In this document: positions 8,900-18,233 of the stretch, piece by piece
Position numbering within the stretch: the first letter of the stretch is position 1
Layout of the letters: every line of letters starts with the position of its first letter
Assembly (NCBI GenBank): GCA_016704485.1
Contig: JADJAA010000001.1
Span: 1,674,001 to 1,738,000 of the forward strand
Source of the DNA: Flavobacteriales bacterium
GTDB taxonomy: Bacteria > Bacteroidota > Bacteroidia > Flavobacteriales_F > PHOS-HE28
Reading direction: 5' to 3'
Length of the DNA: 64,000 nt
Notes under the pieces: model-generated
Databases searched by the model: none
Told to the model about the DNA's origin: nothing
Seen by the model: only the letters and a program-made list of their open reading frames with translations
Made by a program: the position numbers and the translations under genes

Positions 8900-10147
8900 A
8901 TGAAGCTTTTTACGCTGTGCGCAGCCTCACTTCTTTCAATCGCGACTTTTGCTCAGACAACGGTCGTTGTTAACACGAATGCCGGGAATACCGCTCAGGA
9001 ATTCTACAGCTTACAGAACGGGACCATCAGTAACCCAGCTCTGGCGCAGTGGGATCTGGCCTTCGAAACTTCCGGGATAACGGGGAGTATACTGGTCAAT
9101 ACGGCCAAAGGCATTCAGGTCTTTAAAGCACCTTACACGATTACTGAGTGGACAATGCTCGATACATCCGGACTCGCTGTATCCTGGACCCCGCAACAGA
9201 ACAGTGAAACGAACTGGAGTTCGGGTGCACTCAATCAAGGCCTTACAAGCAACCCCTTCGATCTGGGATGGGGCATCTACAACATGGTATCTCATAACAT
9301 TACCGGAGATAGTTTGTTCGTACTGAAGCTCGCCGATGGTTCGTGGAAGAAGTTGCGCATTGATGGTTACGCTTCAACGACCAACGCGTTCACGTTCACA
9401 TGGGCCGACCTTGATGGCGGCGCAGAACAGGTAGGGAGCATTGTTCGAGGTGATTATTCTTCAATGAACTTCGGATATTACTCGCTGGAGACGAATAGCC
9501 CATTGGCCCAAGAACCGGATGCTTCCACATGGGATCTGGTCTTCACGAAATACCTGGGTTTCGTTACACAACCGGCGGAAGGTTTTTATCCGGTTGTAGG
9601 ATGCTTTCAGAACCGTGAAGTACAAGCATTGCAGGTGGATGGTGTACCCTCCGAATCCGCATCGTGGAGCGGCGGAACATTCAGTGATGATATGAATGTG
9701 ATCGGTTTTGATTGGAAGAACTTCAACATGACCACCTTCGTGTGGGAATACACACCGGACCGCACCTATTTTGTTCAGGACCGCGATGGCAATATCTGGA
9801 AACTGATCTTTACCGAATATGGAGGTGGTGCTACGGGTACCATCACCTTCACCCAAGAGCTCGTCAGCGCAACGAGTGTGAATGAATATGGAACGAACGG
9901 ATCGGCGATCATATTCCCGAACCCCACGAATGGAAGCAGCGTGAACGTGTTGTTGGATATTCCCGCGAATGAAGCACAGCTCACGATCTCCGCTGTGAAT
10001 GGCAAACTGGTGCAAAGTCAAAAGCTGACAGGGATCAACCCGCTAGCAATAAGAACATTGGACGTTTCATCATTGACACAAGGTGTGTACATGGTCCGTA
10101 TCGCTCATGTGAGTGGCGTGACCAATACCAAATTGGTCATTGAATAA
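8900..10147 (+). CDS. HmuY-like protein with T9SS sorting domain
   Basis: A 415-residue secreted protein. The signal peptide MKLFTLCAASLLSIATFAQ is followed by two HmuY-like modules with WDLAF.. and WDLVF.. strands, a DLGWGIYNM segment, a GFDWKNF segment and a TYFVQDRDGNIWKL strand. A type A T9SS sorting domain ends the protein (from about residue 330, ..IIFPNPTNG..). HmuY-family proteins bind heme or related tetrapyrroles outside the cell and pass them to a TonB-dependent receptor. The ATG at 8900 is chosen because it starts the signal peptide; an in-frame upstream start at 8843 would bury it. The receptor gene follows 183 nt downstream. Binding of heme itself is an inference from the family. 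Confidence 0.8.
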   Translation: MKLFTLCAASLLSIATFAQTTVVVNTNAGNTAQEFYSLQNGTISNPALAQWDLAFETSGITGSILVNTAKGIQVFKAPYTITEWTMLDTSGLAVSWTPQQNSETNWSSGALNQGLTSNPFDLGWGIYNMVSHNITGDSLFVLKLADGSWKKLRIDGYASTTNAFTFTWADLDGGAEQVGSIVRGDYSSMNFGYYSLETNSPLAQEPDASTWDLVFTKYLGFVTQPAEGFYPVVGCFQNREVQALQVDGVPSESASWSGGTFSDDMNVIGFDWKNFNMTTFVWEYTPDRTYFVQDRDGNIWKLIFTEYGGGATGTITFTQELVSATSVNEYGTNGSAIIFPNPTNGSSVNVLLDIPANEAQLTISAVNGKLVQSQKLTGINPLAIRTLDVSSLTQGVYMVRIAHVSGVTNTKLVIE

Positions 10148-10165
10148 AGAGCCCCTCGTTGCGTA

Positions 10166-10199
10166 GAACGCTCTATGCCTTGGTTGGCATGGGGCGTTC
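10166..10199 (+). terminator. Intercistronic hairpin
   Basis: GAACGC (10166-10171) pairs with GCGTTC (10194-10199), and ATGCC (10175-10179) with GGCAT (10186-10190). There is no T run, so it may attenuate transcription or stabilise the upstream message rather than fully terminate. Confidence 0.4.
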
Positions 10200-10330
10200 A
10201 ATGTTGTAGGGGTGATCGTTCACTCTTGTGACCGGAGAATGGATCCTCCGGATCTACCGAACTGTGACAGTATCCGACAATAGCTGGCCGACCTTCGCGC
10301 AGCGAAAGGAACTAAGCGACTTCGCCTCGC

Positions 10331-12613
10331 GTGAGCGTCAATCCGTACATACTGCATTTGCGATCATTATGGATCATGCTTCTCCTGCTTTCGGGAGCCC
10401 TTTCCGCACAGACGTCGGTTGAGGTATTCGATTGTATTGACGGTAAGCCTGTTCCGTTCGCAGTGGTACGGCTAGAGGCCGAAGATCACACGGGTATTGC
10501 ATCGAAGAGCACCGATCTGAACGGCAAAGCTGTTTTTGTTGATGGTGAACTTTTAGGCAAGAAAGCTGCTTTCGTGCGAATTGAAGCGCTTGGATACATG
10601 GTGGCGGACATACCGGCACTAACGCTGATCAAGTTTGGCTTGAAGCGGGACCCGCAACAACTGAAGGACGCTGTGGTTACCGGTCAGTATGGGCTTACTT
10701 CTGCGGTTAATGCCATACACAAAGTACGTGTGATCGATGAAGCTCAGTTGCAAGCACGCGCTTCGAACACGCTTGCCGATGCCTTACAGAATGAGCTGAA
10801 TATTCAGCTTTCACAGGACAATATCCTTGGTACTTCCATTTCCATGCAAGGGCTGAGCGGACAGAACGTGAAGATCCTGATCGATGGTGTGCCTGTGATC
10901 GGAAGGCAGAATGGGAACATCGATCTAGCCCAGATGGATCTGAACGGCATAGCGCGTGTGGAGATCGTGGAAGGGCCATTGAGCGTGAGCTATGGAACCA
11001 ATGCATTGGCCGGAACCATCAACTTGATCACGAAGAAGAACGCTAGTGAAGCACCTACCTTCAAATTCAGTTCGTACACTGAACATATTGGTCGGCTCAA
11101 CCTCTGGGGAACCGCCTCCAAACGGTGGGGAAAGCATAACGTGAACATTAATCTTGGTCGCGATTATTTCAACGGCTGGAACCCCGGCCAGACAGATATT
11201 CCCAACTTTAAGCCCGCACTGGCGGATACTACACGCTACCAACAATGGAAGCCACGCGAGCAGTATACAGGGCGTCTCAACTACCGATGGAATAGCAATT
11301 CCTGGCACCTTGGATATAAGGCCGAGGTCAGCAATGACCTGATCACCGCGCGCGGTAGACCAAGAGCACCTTACTACGTTTCAGCATTCGATGAGGAGTA
11401 CAGAACACAACGCTTCGATAACGCTTTATTTGCCGATCACTATTGGAGCAATGGACGCAAACTGAACCTGATCATAGCGCACGATCGGTACAAGCGTACA
11501 CGCAATACATGGGTCCGTGATCTTACGAACCTTGGAGAACAACTCGTGGTCGGTGAAGATGTACAGGACACCTCGCTATTCACATTGACCAATGCGAGAC
11601 TGGTCTACTTTTCTGCGGAGGAAGATGCTCAATTGCGTTATGAATTCGGGACGGACCTGAATTACGAGACCGGTTCCGGCCAACGCATTGTACAAGACGA
11701 TGGCGCCTCGATCGGTGACTACGCGATCTATTCAAGTATCGAGTACAAGCCATGGAAGCAGGTCGTAGTTAGACCTGCGGTCCGTTATTCGTACAACACC
11801 ATCTACGACGCCCCGTTGGTGCCATCGCTCAACGTCCGTTGGCAGTTGGATACGGCTTTCACGTTCAGAGCTAGTTATGCCCGAGGGTTCCGTACCCCTT
11901 CGCTGAAGGAACTCTATTTCTATTTCGTGGATGTGAATCATGATATACGTGGTAACAAGGAGCTCGATGCAGAGCATTCCAACAACTTCAGTGCATCGCT
12001 TACTTGGAATGAACCACGCGAACGCGGTGCATGGCGCGCTGAACTCAGTGGATTTTACAATACCATCAACGATATGATCACCTTGGCGCAGGTGGATGCC
12101 ACGCTTTACACGTATGTCAATATTGGCCAGTACAGTACCGCCGGAGGAAATCTTGGCCTGTCTTGGGAGAATGGGAATTGGGTGATCAGTGCAGGTGGTA
12201 ATGTCACAGGTCGTAAGGATGATCTCGCAAATGACGGAGCGAACGATTACCTGTGGTCACATGAAGCGCGTGGTTCCATATCACACACTTGGGCAAAGCA
12301 CGGTTTATCAGCACAAGCATTTTTCAAATACCAAGGGTTGGTCTCCAACTACGCCTTGGCCGATGACAATACGGTGCAACGCTCGATGATCGAAGCATAT
12401 GGCATGGCCGATGTATCTCTGACGAAAGAGCTATTGAAAAAGCGAATTGGACTTACAGTGGGGTGCAAGAACCTGTTCGACGTGCAGAATCTGAATGCCA
12501 CCAGCTCCGGTGTTGGAGGAGTGCACGGTAACGGTGGTTCCAGCGTACCCATGATGAACGGTCGCCTTTTCTTTATGCGCTTGAACCTTGAATTATCAGC
12601 TCTTAGAAAATGA
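10331..12613 (+). CDS. TonB-dependent outer-membrane receptor (HmuR-like)
   Basis: A 760-residue TonB-dependent receptor. The signal peptide ends near LSAQ (residue 26). A carboxypeptidase-regulatory-like beta domain lies at about 30-100, the plug at about 115-235 (SISMQGLSGQNVKILIDGVP and VEIVEGPLSVSYGTNALAGTINLIT), and a 22-strand-type barrel follows, with FRTPSLKEL and the usual aromatic end (..FMRLNLELSALRK). The start is a GTG at 10331, giving a full signal peptide; an internal ATG at 10376 would leave too short a hydrophobic region. It overlaps the following HmuY-like lipoprotein gene by 4 nt (ATGA). With HmuY-like genes on both sides, a heme or porphyrin substrate is the best guess. 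Confidence 0.88.
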   Translation: MSVNPYILHLRSLWIMLLLLSGALSAQTSVEVFDCIDGKPVPFAVVRLEAEDHTGIASKSTDLNGKAVFVDGELLGKKAAFVRIEALGYMVADIPALTLIKFGLKRDPQQLKDAVVTGQYGLTSAVNAIHKVRVIDEAQLQARASNTLADALQNELNIQLSQDNILGTSISMQGLSGQNVKILIDGVPVIGRQNGNIDLAQMDLNGIARVEIVEGPLSVSYGTNALAGTINLITKKNASEAPTFKFSSYTEHIGRLNLWGTASKRWGKHNVNINLGRDYFNGWNPGQTDIPNFKPALADTTRYQQWKPREQYTGRLNYRWNSNSWHLGYKAEVSNDLITARGRPRAPYYVSAFDEEYRTQRFDNALFADHYWSNGRKLNLIIAHDRYKRTRNTWVRDLTNLGEQLVVGEDVQDTSLFTLTNARLVYFSAEEDAQLRYEFGTDLNYETGSGQRIVQDDGASIGDYAIYSSIEYKPWKQVVVRPAVRYSYNTIYDAPLVPSLNVRWQLDTAFTFRASYARGFRTPSLKELYFYFVDVNHDIRGNKELDAEHSNNFSASLTWNEPRERGAWRAELSGFYNTINDMITLAQVDATLYTYVNIGQYSTAGGNLGLSWENGNWVISAGGNVTGRKDDLANDGANDYLWSHEARGSISHTWAKHGLSAQAFFKYQGLVSNYALADDNTVQRSMIEAYGMADVSLTKELLKKRIGLTVGCKNLFDVQNLNATSSGVGGVHGNGGSSVPMMNGRLFFMRLNLELSALRK

Positions 12614-13587
12614 GGATCCTTGGTATGGTCATTTTCGCCGTGGCGAGCAGTGCGTTGCTTTCCTCATGTTTGAAGGATGAATTACCGGTGATCCCAGTGG
12701 AACGTGGTGATGTGGTCGAAGTTCAGTTGACCATGGGCAATGGCTACAATGAGCAATTGTGGTTCGACCTCGGAACCAATTCCGTTGTTGCGCAGAACAG
12801 TAAAACGGCTTGGGATCTCGCCTTTGAGTGTGGTGCTGCGGGCTGGCAGGTACGTGTGAACCCAGCGCGTTTCATGCGGGCCAACAGGACCAGTACGACC
12901 GACATCACCTTGGCGACCGATACGAACGGGTTCGGAGTACAATGGGAATACGATCATAGCGAAGGCATGGTGGATAGCCTTGCGTTCGGTGACTGGCGAA
13001 TGAATGATGAAGTGTACGTACTTGACCTTGGTCTTGATGCCGAGGGCACTTTGCTCGGTATCCGAAGAGTGAGGGTGTTGGAGTCAACAACTACGCAATA
13101 CACCTTCGAAGTAGCAGCGATGAACGGCAGCAACGTGCAACAATTCACCGTACAGAAAGACCCATCACGAACGTACGTTCATTTCAGCATTCTGAATGGG
13201 CAGCAAGTTCTGATCGCTCCCCCGCATGGCGCGTATGATCTCGTTTTCTCGCAATACACCTACCAATTCTACGACCCTTATTTGGCCTATTTGGTGACTG
13301 GCGCGGTCAGCGGTTTCAGCGGTTGTAGAGTGAGCGAGTTCTTTACGAATGATTTTGCTTCGGTCTCATTGGCAGATACAATGGCGAACCCCTTCAACAC
13401 GAACGAGGATGTGATCGGATACGATTGGAAAGAATACGATTTCGATACCGGTATCTATGCGATCTTCCCGGATCACGTATTCATCGTTCAGGATGTCGAA
13501 GGATATTTCTACAAATTGCATTTTACCGATTGGTACAATGCCGCTGGCCAGCGTGGTAACCCACGGTTCGAAGTGGTGGGGTTGTAG
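12610..13587 (+). CDS. HmuY-like lipoprotein
   Basis: A 325-residue lipoprotein with lipobox LLSSC (Cys20). It has two HmuY-type half-domains (WDLAFECG.. and YDLVFSQY..), and the motifs IGYDWKEYDFDTG and VFIVQDVEGYFYKLHF closely parallel those in the protein at 8900-10147. The ATG overlaps the receptor stop (12610-12613), so it is coupled to the receptor. Probable role: surface-exposed capture of heme or a related ligand for the receptor. Unlike its paralogue it has no T9SS sorting domain, so it is lipid-anchored. The gene ends 18 nt before a convergent gene, with no obvious terminator between. Confidence 0.8.
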   Translation: MRILGMVIFAVASSALLSSCLKDELPVIPVERGDVVEVQLTMGNGYNEQLWFDLGTNSVVAQNSKTAWDLAFECGAAGWQVRVNPARFMRANRTSTTDITLATDTNGFGVQWEYDHSEGMVDSLAFGDWRMNDEVYVLDLGLDAEGTLLGIRRVRVLESTTTQYTFEVAAMNGSNVQQFTVQKDPSRTYVHFSILNGQQVLIAPPHGAYDLVFSQYTYQFYDPYLAYLVTGAVSGFSGCRVSEFFTNDFASVSLADTMANPFNTNEDVIGYDWKEYDFDTGIYAIFPDHVFIVQDVEGYFYKLHFTDWYNAAGQRGNPRFEVVGL

Positions 13588-13605
13588 TTCCGATAAAGGA
13601 TCACC

Positions 13606-16110
13606 CTAAAAATCCATTTCCCCGCCACCGCTTTCGCCTGCAGGGCGTTGACCTTTCTTGCGGAACAACGAGGCGTCGCTCTCACCGAATTTCCATGTTA
13701 ATGTGAAACGCACATAGCGTTGCTCACGACGACCGAAACTTTCCTGATAGAGATAGGGTGTGTTGATCGTACTCCCGTGCCGGTTCGTATAGAAGACATC
13801 ATTCACCGAGACAACACCGGTCAAGCGTTTGTTGAAGTCGTAACCCAATGATGCATCCATGCTGTATTGTGAAAGCGACCGACCCTGAGCCTGAACTTCC
13901 GGACTTTCGTATTCGCCATTCAACTGAATGTTCCACGCTTTCTTGAATCTGTATTGCACCAGTGCTTTTGCCTCCCAGTTCGTCCCTTGATTGCGTAAAC
14001 CACCCTGATCACTACCCAATGTCAGATCCGTGTATTGCAACGTGCCACTAAGCGTAACTTGAAGGTCTTGAAAAAAACGGAATTTGAAGATGTTCTCCCA
14101 TCCAGCCCGTGTGCTGTTCGCGCCGTTAACGAAAGTGTTCCGCAGGATCGTGCTGTCAGAGGATAGGGGAGAACTGTAGCTGGTGATAACGTTCTCCGTG
14201 AACCGACCGTACACTGAAGTTAGCCATGTGGCTTTTCCATCCATGAACGGGGTCAAATGGTTCACTTCGGCAATGTTGCTGAACTGAGGAGCCAAAGCGG
14301 GATTTCCAATGCGAATGTTCCGACTGTCCGCGCTCCAGATCACAGGCATGATCTGCCAGAATCTCGGCCGGTCGATCTTGCGTGAAAAGTTGAATTGTAA
14401 TTCGCGATCACTTCCTTCCCAATTCCGTACCAGATAGATCGCAGGAAAAAGTGCCTTCCCAAAATTCGATGAGCCATTCGGATATTCGTATCGGTACTCA
14501 ACATCCTTGCCGAGCAGTTCAACAATGAACGCCGTCTGCTCAAAGCGAAGGCCTGCTTGCGCACTCCAGCGATCATTCAATTTGCGCATCCAATTGAGAT
14601 AGATCGCATTGGTGTTATCAGTGATGAAATAATCGTTTGTCAATGAAGTATCCTTTACAGCTTCACCAACGATCGGCGACGTTTCGAATACGTTCAAGTA
14701 GGTGTTATCCTGAGAGTAGGCCACCTTCGCTCCCCATTCCAGTTTGGTGCGCTCGCCTATGGGCTCCTTCCAATCGGTCTGGAAGGTGTAACTGTTGGAC
14801 GTACTGCCACCGAGGTTTGTTTGTAACCAAGGGCTGAAAGCCTGTTGCGTACCATCTTGACCATAAGTGTAGCGATCGAAATCCGATCTGGTATCACGTT
14901 GCCAACGGTTGTAGTTCACATCCATGGTCCATTCCTTACCGGGCTTCGGTGATGTGTGCTTGTACATGAATTGTGTACTGTAGCTCTGCATATCGTTGTC
15001 CGTCGTATTGATCTGGTCACCGGTTTCAATTACGGTACCCGAACCATTCCGGGAAGTGAATGCTTGTTTATCCGAGCCGCCGCGACCCATAAAACGCAAA
15101 CCTTGAGACAAACTGAACAGACTTCGATTCGTCGCTTGCCAATCCACTCCGAAACGCCCGCCATGACCTCCGCGCATGGAGTTGCTCGTAGTTACTTGAT
15201 CGAAATAACCCAAGGTCTCTCCGTTATTCAGGTCCGTACGTCGGGTATCGCCATTGGTGAGGTTGCGACCGGTATTGTAGTTATAGCTCAGGTTGAAGGC
15301 CCATTTGCCGTCCTTCGCATTGATGTTCCCTCCGGCCTGGTACCGATCGTTGCTGCCAATACCACCTTGCAATTGACCGCTGTAACCGGGTTTCATACTC
15401 TTTTTAAGAACCACGTTAATGATGCCACCGGTGGTGTTTGCATCAAATGCTACTGAGGGGTTCGTGATCACTTCAACGCGTTCGATCTCTTCCGCAGGGA
15501 TCTGCTCCAATGTTATGGAACTCGGTCGCCCATCGATCAAGATCTGGGGGTTGGCACCTCGCATTTGAACATTACCATCCACATCCACGGTAAGGCCTGG
15601 AACATTCTTCATGACTTCAACACCGGTACCACCTTGGGTGCTCAAGTCCTTGTCCACATTGAACACGCGACGATCTACCTGCATCGTCATGGTGCTCTTT
15701 TCACTTACGATCTCTGCTTCCTTTAGCAATTCCGGGTCGGTCTCCAACGATAGATCTCCAAGATCTATTTCGATGGTATCCCGGGTCAATTGAACAGTTT
15801 GTTCCAATGTCCTATAACCCATGAATCCCACTTTGATGCGCAATGGACCCAGTGGTAATTTCTCCACTAAGAAATCACCGTTCCCCTGAACCAAGGAACC
15901 CCCTACCACGCTGTCCTTGCGCACGCTGAACACAGTGACCGTTGCGAATTCGACCGGCTTCTTGGTTTCAGAGTCTAAAACCTTACCGAATAGCTTGCCG
16001 ATCGCAGGCATAGTGCCACGTCCTCTTCCGGTAGAACCTTCCTGGGCCAGTGCTTCAATACTGATCCACGAAACCAGTAAGATGAGTGTAAGTACCCGGG
16101 AATTGAACAT
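13606..16110 (-). CDS. TonB-receptor-like outer-membrane barrel (OMP_b-brl_3 type)
   Basis: An 834-residue outer-membrane protein. A signal peptide (to about residue 23, EALAQ) precedes an Arg/Gly linker. A CarboxypepD_reg-like domain lies at about 38-115 (GKVLDSETKKPVEFATVTV), a plug-like domain at about 140-235 (MKNVPGLTVDVDGNVQMRG and NPSVAFDANTTGGIINVVLKK), and a long barrel follows. The arrangement fits the Bacteroidota outer membrane beta-barrel family related to TonB-dependent receptors but lacking a SusD partner. No lipoprotein partner is adjacent, and the substrate is unknown. The C-terminal tail is Gly/Arg-rich before a short MDF end, rather than a classical aromatic strand. Confidence 0.85.
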   Translation of the reverse strand: MFNSRVLTLILLVSWISIEALAQEGSTGRGRGTMPAIGKLFGKVLDSETKKPVEFATVTVFSVRKDSVVGGSLVQGNGDFLVEKLPLGPLRIKVGFMGYRTLEQTVQLTRDTIEIDLGDLSLETDPELLKEAEIVSEKSTMTMQVDRRVFNVDKDLSTQGGTGVEVMKNVPGLTVDVDGNVQMRGANPQILIDGRPSSITLEQIPAEEIERVEVITNPSVAFDANTTGGIINVVLKKSMKPGYSGQLQGGIGSNDRYQAGGNINAKDGKWAFNLSYNYNTGRNLTNGDTRRTDLNNGETLGYFDQVTTSNSMRGGHGGRFGVDWQATNRSLFSLSQGLRFMGRGGSDKQAFTSRNGSGTVIETGDQINTTDNDMQSYSTQFMYKHTSPKPGKEWTMDVNYNRWQRDTRSDFDRYTYGQDGTQQAFSPWLQTNLGGSTSNSYTFQTDWKEPIGERTKLEWGAKVAYSQDNTYLNVFETSPIVGEAVKDTSLTNDYFITDNTNAIYLNWMRKLNDRWSAQAGLRFEQTAFIVELLGKDVEYRYEYPNGSSNFGKALFPAIYLVRNWEGSDRELQFNFSRKIDRPRFWQIMPVIWSADSRNIRIGNPALAPQFSNIAEVNHLTPFMDGKATWLTSVYGRFTENVITSYSSPLSSDSTILRNTFVNGANSTRAGWENIFKFRFFQDLQVTLSGTLQYTDLTLGSDQGGLRNQGTNWEAKALVQYRFKKAWNIQLNGEYESPEVQAQGRSLSQYSMDASLGYDFNKRLTGVVSVNDVFYTNRHGSTINTPYLYQESFGRREQRYVRFTLTWKFGESDASLFRKKGQRPAGESGGGEMDF

Positions 16111-16277
16111 GGGTGCAAAATCGAGGGTAATTTATCGGTTGAATGGCCTTTTGTGAACGATGGCAAAGGTACCTGCTATTGGCAGGCCCTTGTGTGGTAT
16201 AGGACGATGATGTGCCCGACCTTCCCTTGATGTTAACGATCGTTCACATACGCGCTAGTGAACCAACCCCAAAATGA

Positions 16278-16305
16278 AAAGCCCCCCGGATCACCGAGGG
16301 GCTTT
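16278..16305 (-). terminator. Hairpin terminator of the RRM gene
   Basis: AAAGCCCC-c-CGG (16278-16289) pairs with CCG-a-GGGGCTTT (16294-16305), with an ATCA loop and one internal mismatch. It lies 24 nt after the RRM stop on the minus strand, and a T-rich tract (TCATTTT) follows on that strand. Confidence 0.75.
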
Positions 16306-16328
16306 ATACACTAGATCTGAATTGCAGT

Positions 16329-16853
16329 TCAATAATCGTCACGACCGCCGTCACGGCCACCGTCGCGATCTCCACCACGACCACCACGGTCACGGTCACC
16401 ACCACGGTATCCGCCGCGATCACCACCACGATCACCGCCTCTATCTCCACCACGGTCTCCACCGCCTCCATATCCTCCGCGATCACCACCGCCTCCGCCA
16501 CCGTATCCACCACGGTCGCCGCCACCACCGCCTCCGCGATAACCGCCACCACCGCCGCCACCGCGATATCCACCACGGTCACCACCACGGTCTCCGCCGC
16601 GATCACCTTCAGTACGTGGACGAGCTTCATTCACTACCAGGTCACGACCATGGAAGTTCTTTCCGTTGGTGCCTTCGATCGCTTTGCGACCGGCATCATC
16701 GTCTGCCATTTCAACAAACCCAAAACCGCGACTACGGTTAGTGACTTTATCCATAATGACCTTGGCTGAGGTGACTTCACCATATTCGGTGAAAAGCTCC
16801 TGAAGGTCTTGATCCTTCACTGTGTATGGCACGTTGGCGACGTAAATGTTCAT
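16329..16853 (-). CDS. RRM RNA-binding protein with RGG-rich tail
   Basis: A 174-residue protein. An RNA-recognition motif covers residues 2-80, with RNP2 IYVANV (3-8) and RNP1 RGFGFVEM (42-49). A long Gly/Arg/Asp tail (DRGGDRGG and YRGGGGGGG blocks) runs to the C-terminus. Small single-RRM proteins occur in cyanobacteria and many Bacteroidota and often act in cold response or RNA chaperoning; RGG tails bind RNA and can promote condensation. The ATG at 16853 is chosen because it begins the RRM directly, and the in-frame upstream extension is unlike any RRM protein. The tail is encoded by repetitive GGT/CGN-rich DNA prone to copy-number change. Confidence 0.88.
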   Translation of the reverse strand: MNIYVANVPYTVKDQDLQELFTEYGEVTSAKVIMDKVTNRSRGFGFVEMADDDAGRKAIEGTNGKNFHGRDLVVNEARPRTEGDRGGDRGGDRGGYRGGGGGGGYRGGGGGGDRGGYGGGGGGDRGGYGGGGDRGGDRGGDRGGDRGGYRGGDRDRGGRGGDRDGGRDGGRDDY

Positions 16854-17077
16854 GAGTTCTACTGACGGTTTTTTAAATTGATCTTGCCTGTACCCCGTTG
16901 GTCTCGCCAAAGCACAATGGGGCCTTTGGACGGAGCGAAAGTAGGACGTTTTTGGATCGGTCAAGTGAGGACGACGGAAATTTTGGGAACTAATCCATTG
17001 GTCCGTTACTGATATTCTTAGAGATAGGGTTCATAATTCCGTCGCATTCTGCACCTGAAGGCCCAATGTGGATGCGT

Positions 17078-17085
17078 TACCTTTG
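17078..17085 (+). promoter_or_regulatory. Bacteroidota -7 promoter element
   Basis: TACCTTTG is a perfect match to TAnnTTTG, 26 nt before the desaturase ATG at 17112. No clear TTG is seen at the expected -33 position, so only half the promoter is supported. Confidence 0.45.
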
Positions 17086-17111
17086 TATGCCCTCAGCGTT
17101 ATTATTACACC

Positions 17112-18185
17112 ATGTCCAAAACCACTTTTGCTAAAACGCCACCCGTCTTTTTCCAACGTCTCCGTGAGGTCACGGAAGCTTATTTCACGGAGAACAACCT
17201 GCGTAAAACTGGCGATGGACGGCTCTATTGGAAGACCGCCATACTGATGACGGCACTGGTGGGCCTTTATACCGTTCTGGTGTTCTTCACACCTGAGAAC
17301 GGATGGCTCTCACTTGGCCTTTGCACTTTGCTGGGTCTAGTAATGGCAAGTATCGGGTTCAACGTGATGCACGACGGTGCACATGGCAGTTATAGCCGCC
17401 GGAATTGGGTGAACGAAATGATGGGGCATTCGCTGAACATGCTAGGGGGCAGTGTGCATTATTGGAAAGCGAAACACAATGTGAACCACCACACCTTCAC
17501 CAACATCGAAGGAATGGATGAGGACATCGACATCAAATTCTTCATGCGTGTTCACAAAGGACAGCCAAAGCATTGGTTCCATCGGTTCCAACACATCTAC
17601 GGTCTGCTGCTCTATGGCTTGACGTATCTGCTGTGGATCACAGTGAACGATATGCAGAAATACTTTACAGGCAAGATCGGTGAGAAGACCAAATTGAAGC
17701 CGCTAAGCTTGAAGGAGCATTTCATTTTCTGGGGATCGAAAGTGGGTTACTTTACGGTCTTCGTGGTGCTTCCTATGTTCTTCGCAGGGGTGGTTCCAAC
17801 GTTGATCGGTTACGGTGTTATGGTGTTCGTGACCGGAATAGTGATCTCGGTCGTATTCCAATTGGCGCATGTGGTAGAGGATACCGATTTCGTTCCAGGG
17901 TCGACGGACCCGCAGCATGTGGAGTCTGAATGGGCTGTGCATCAGGTAGCTACAACCGTCAACTTCGCTACGCACAACAAGGTGTGGAACTGGCTTTTTG
18001 GTGGATTGAATTTTCAGGTGGAACATCACTTGTTCCCACGCATCAGCCACGTGCATTACCCTGCGCTGAACAAGCGTTTGATAGAGGTATGCGCGGAGTT
18101 CAATATCACGTATAGGGAATTCCCTTCGCTGCGCAGTGCATTGCTTTCGCACTTAAGGCATTTGCGGCAGGTCGGGGTGGCGTAA
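17112..18185 (+). CDS. Membrane fatty acid desaturase
   Basis: A 357-residue integral membrane di-iron desaturase (FA_desaturase family, linoleoyl-CoA desaturase/DesA3-like). Three histidine boxes are visible: HDGAH (87-91), HNVNHH (122-127) and QVEHH (302-306), with supporting His in HVVED and AVHQVA. Hydrophobic segments lie at about 45-85 and 205-255. It inserts a cis double bond in acyl chains of membrane lipids (acyl-CoA or phospholipid-bound), probably as part of membrane fluidity control. There is no fused cytochrome b5 domain. It is a single-gene unit converging on the LVIVD-repeat gene. Confidence 0.92.
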   Translation: MSKTTFAKTPPVFFQRLREVTEAYFTENNLRKTGDGRLYWKTAILMTALVGLYTVLVFFTPENGWLSLGLCTLLGLVMASIGFNVMHDGAHGSYSRRNWVNEMMGHSLNMLGGSVHYWKAKHNVNHHTFTNIEGMDEDIDIKFFMRVHKGQPKHWFHRFQHIYGLLLYGLTYLLWITVNDMQKYFTGKIGEKTKLKPLSLKEHFIFWGSKVGYFTVFVVLPMFFAGVVPTLIGYGVMVFVTGIVISVVFQLAHVVEDTDFVPGSTDPQHVESEWAVHQVATTVNFATHNKVWNWLFGGLNFQVEHHLFPRISHVHYPALNKRLIEVCAEFNITYREFPSLRSALLSHLRHLRQVGVA

Positions 18186-18203
18186 GAGGGTGTTGTTGGA
18201 ACA

Positions 18204-18225
18204 GTGGTCTGCTTTATCGGACCAC
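18204..18225. terminator. Hairpin between convergent genes
   Basis: GTGGTC (18204-18209) pairs with GACCAC (18220-18225), extended by a T-G and a G-C pair, with a CTTTAT loop. It lies in the 48-nt gap between the desaturase stop and the LVIVD gene stop; a bidirectional terminator is likely. Confidence 0.5.
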
Positions 18226-18233
18226 CGGGAGAT

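Noticed and set aside
16329..16620. CRISPR-like or tandem DNA repeats in the RGG region
   Set aside because: The repeats are codon-level GGT/CGN repeats inside a coding frame, with no spacers of regular size.
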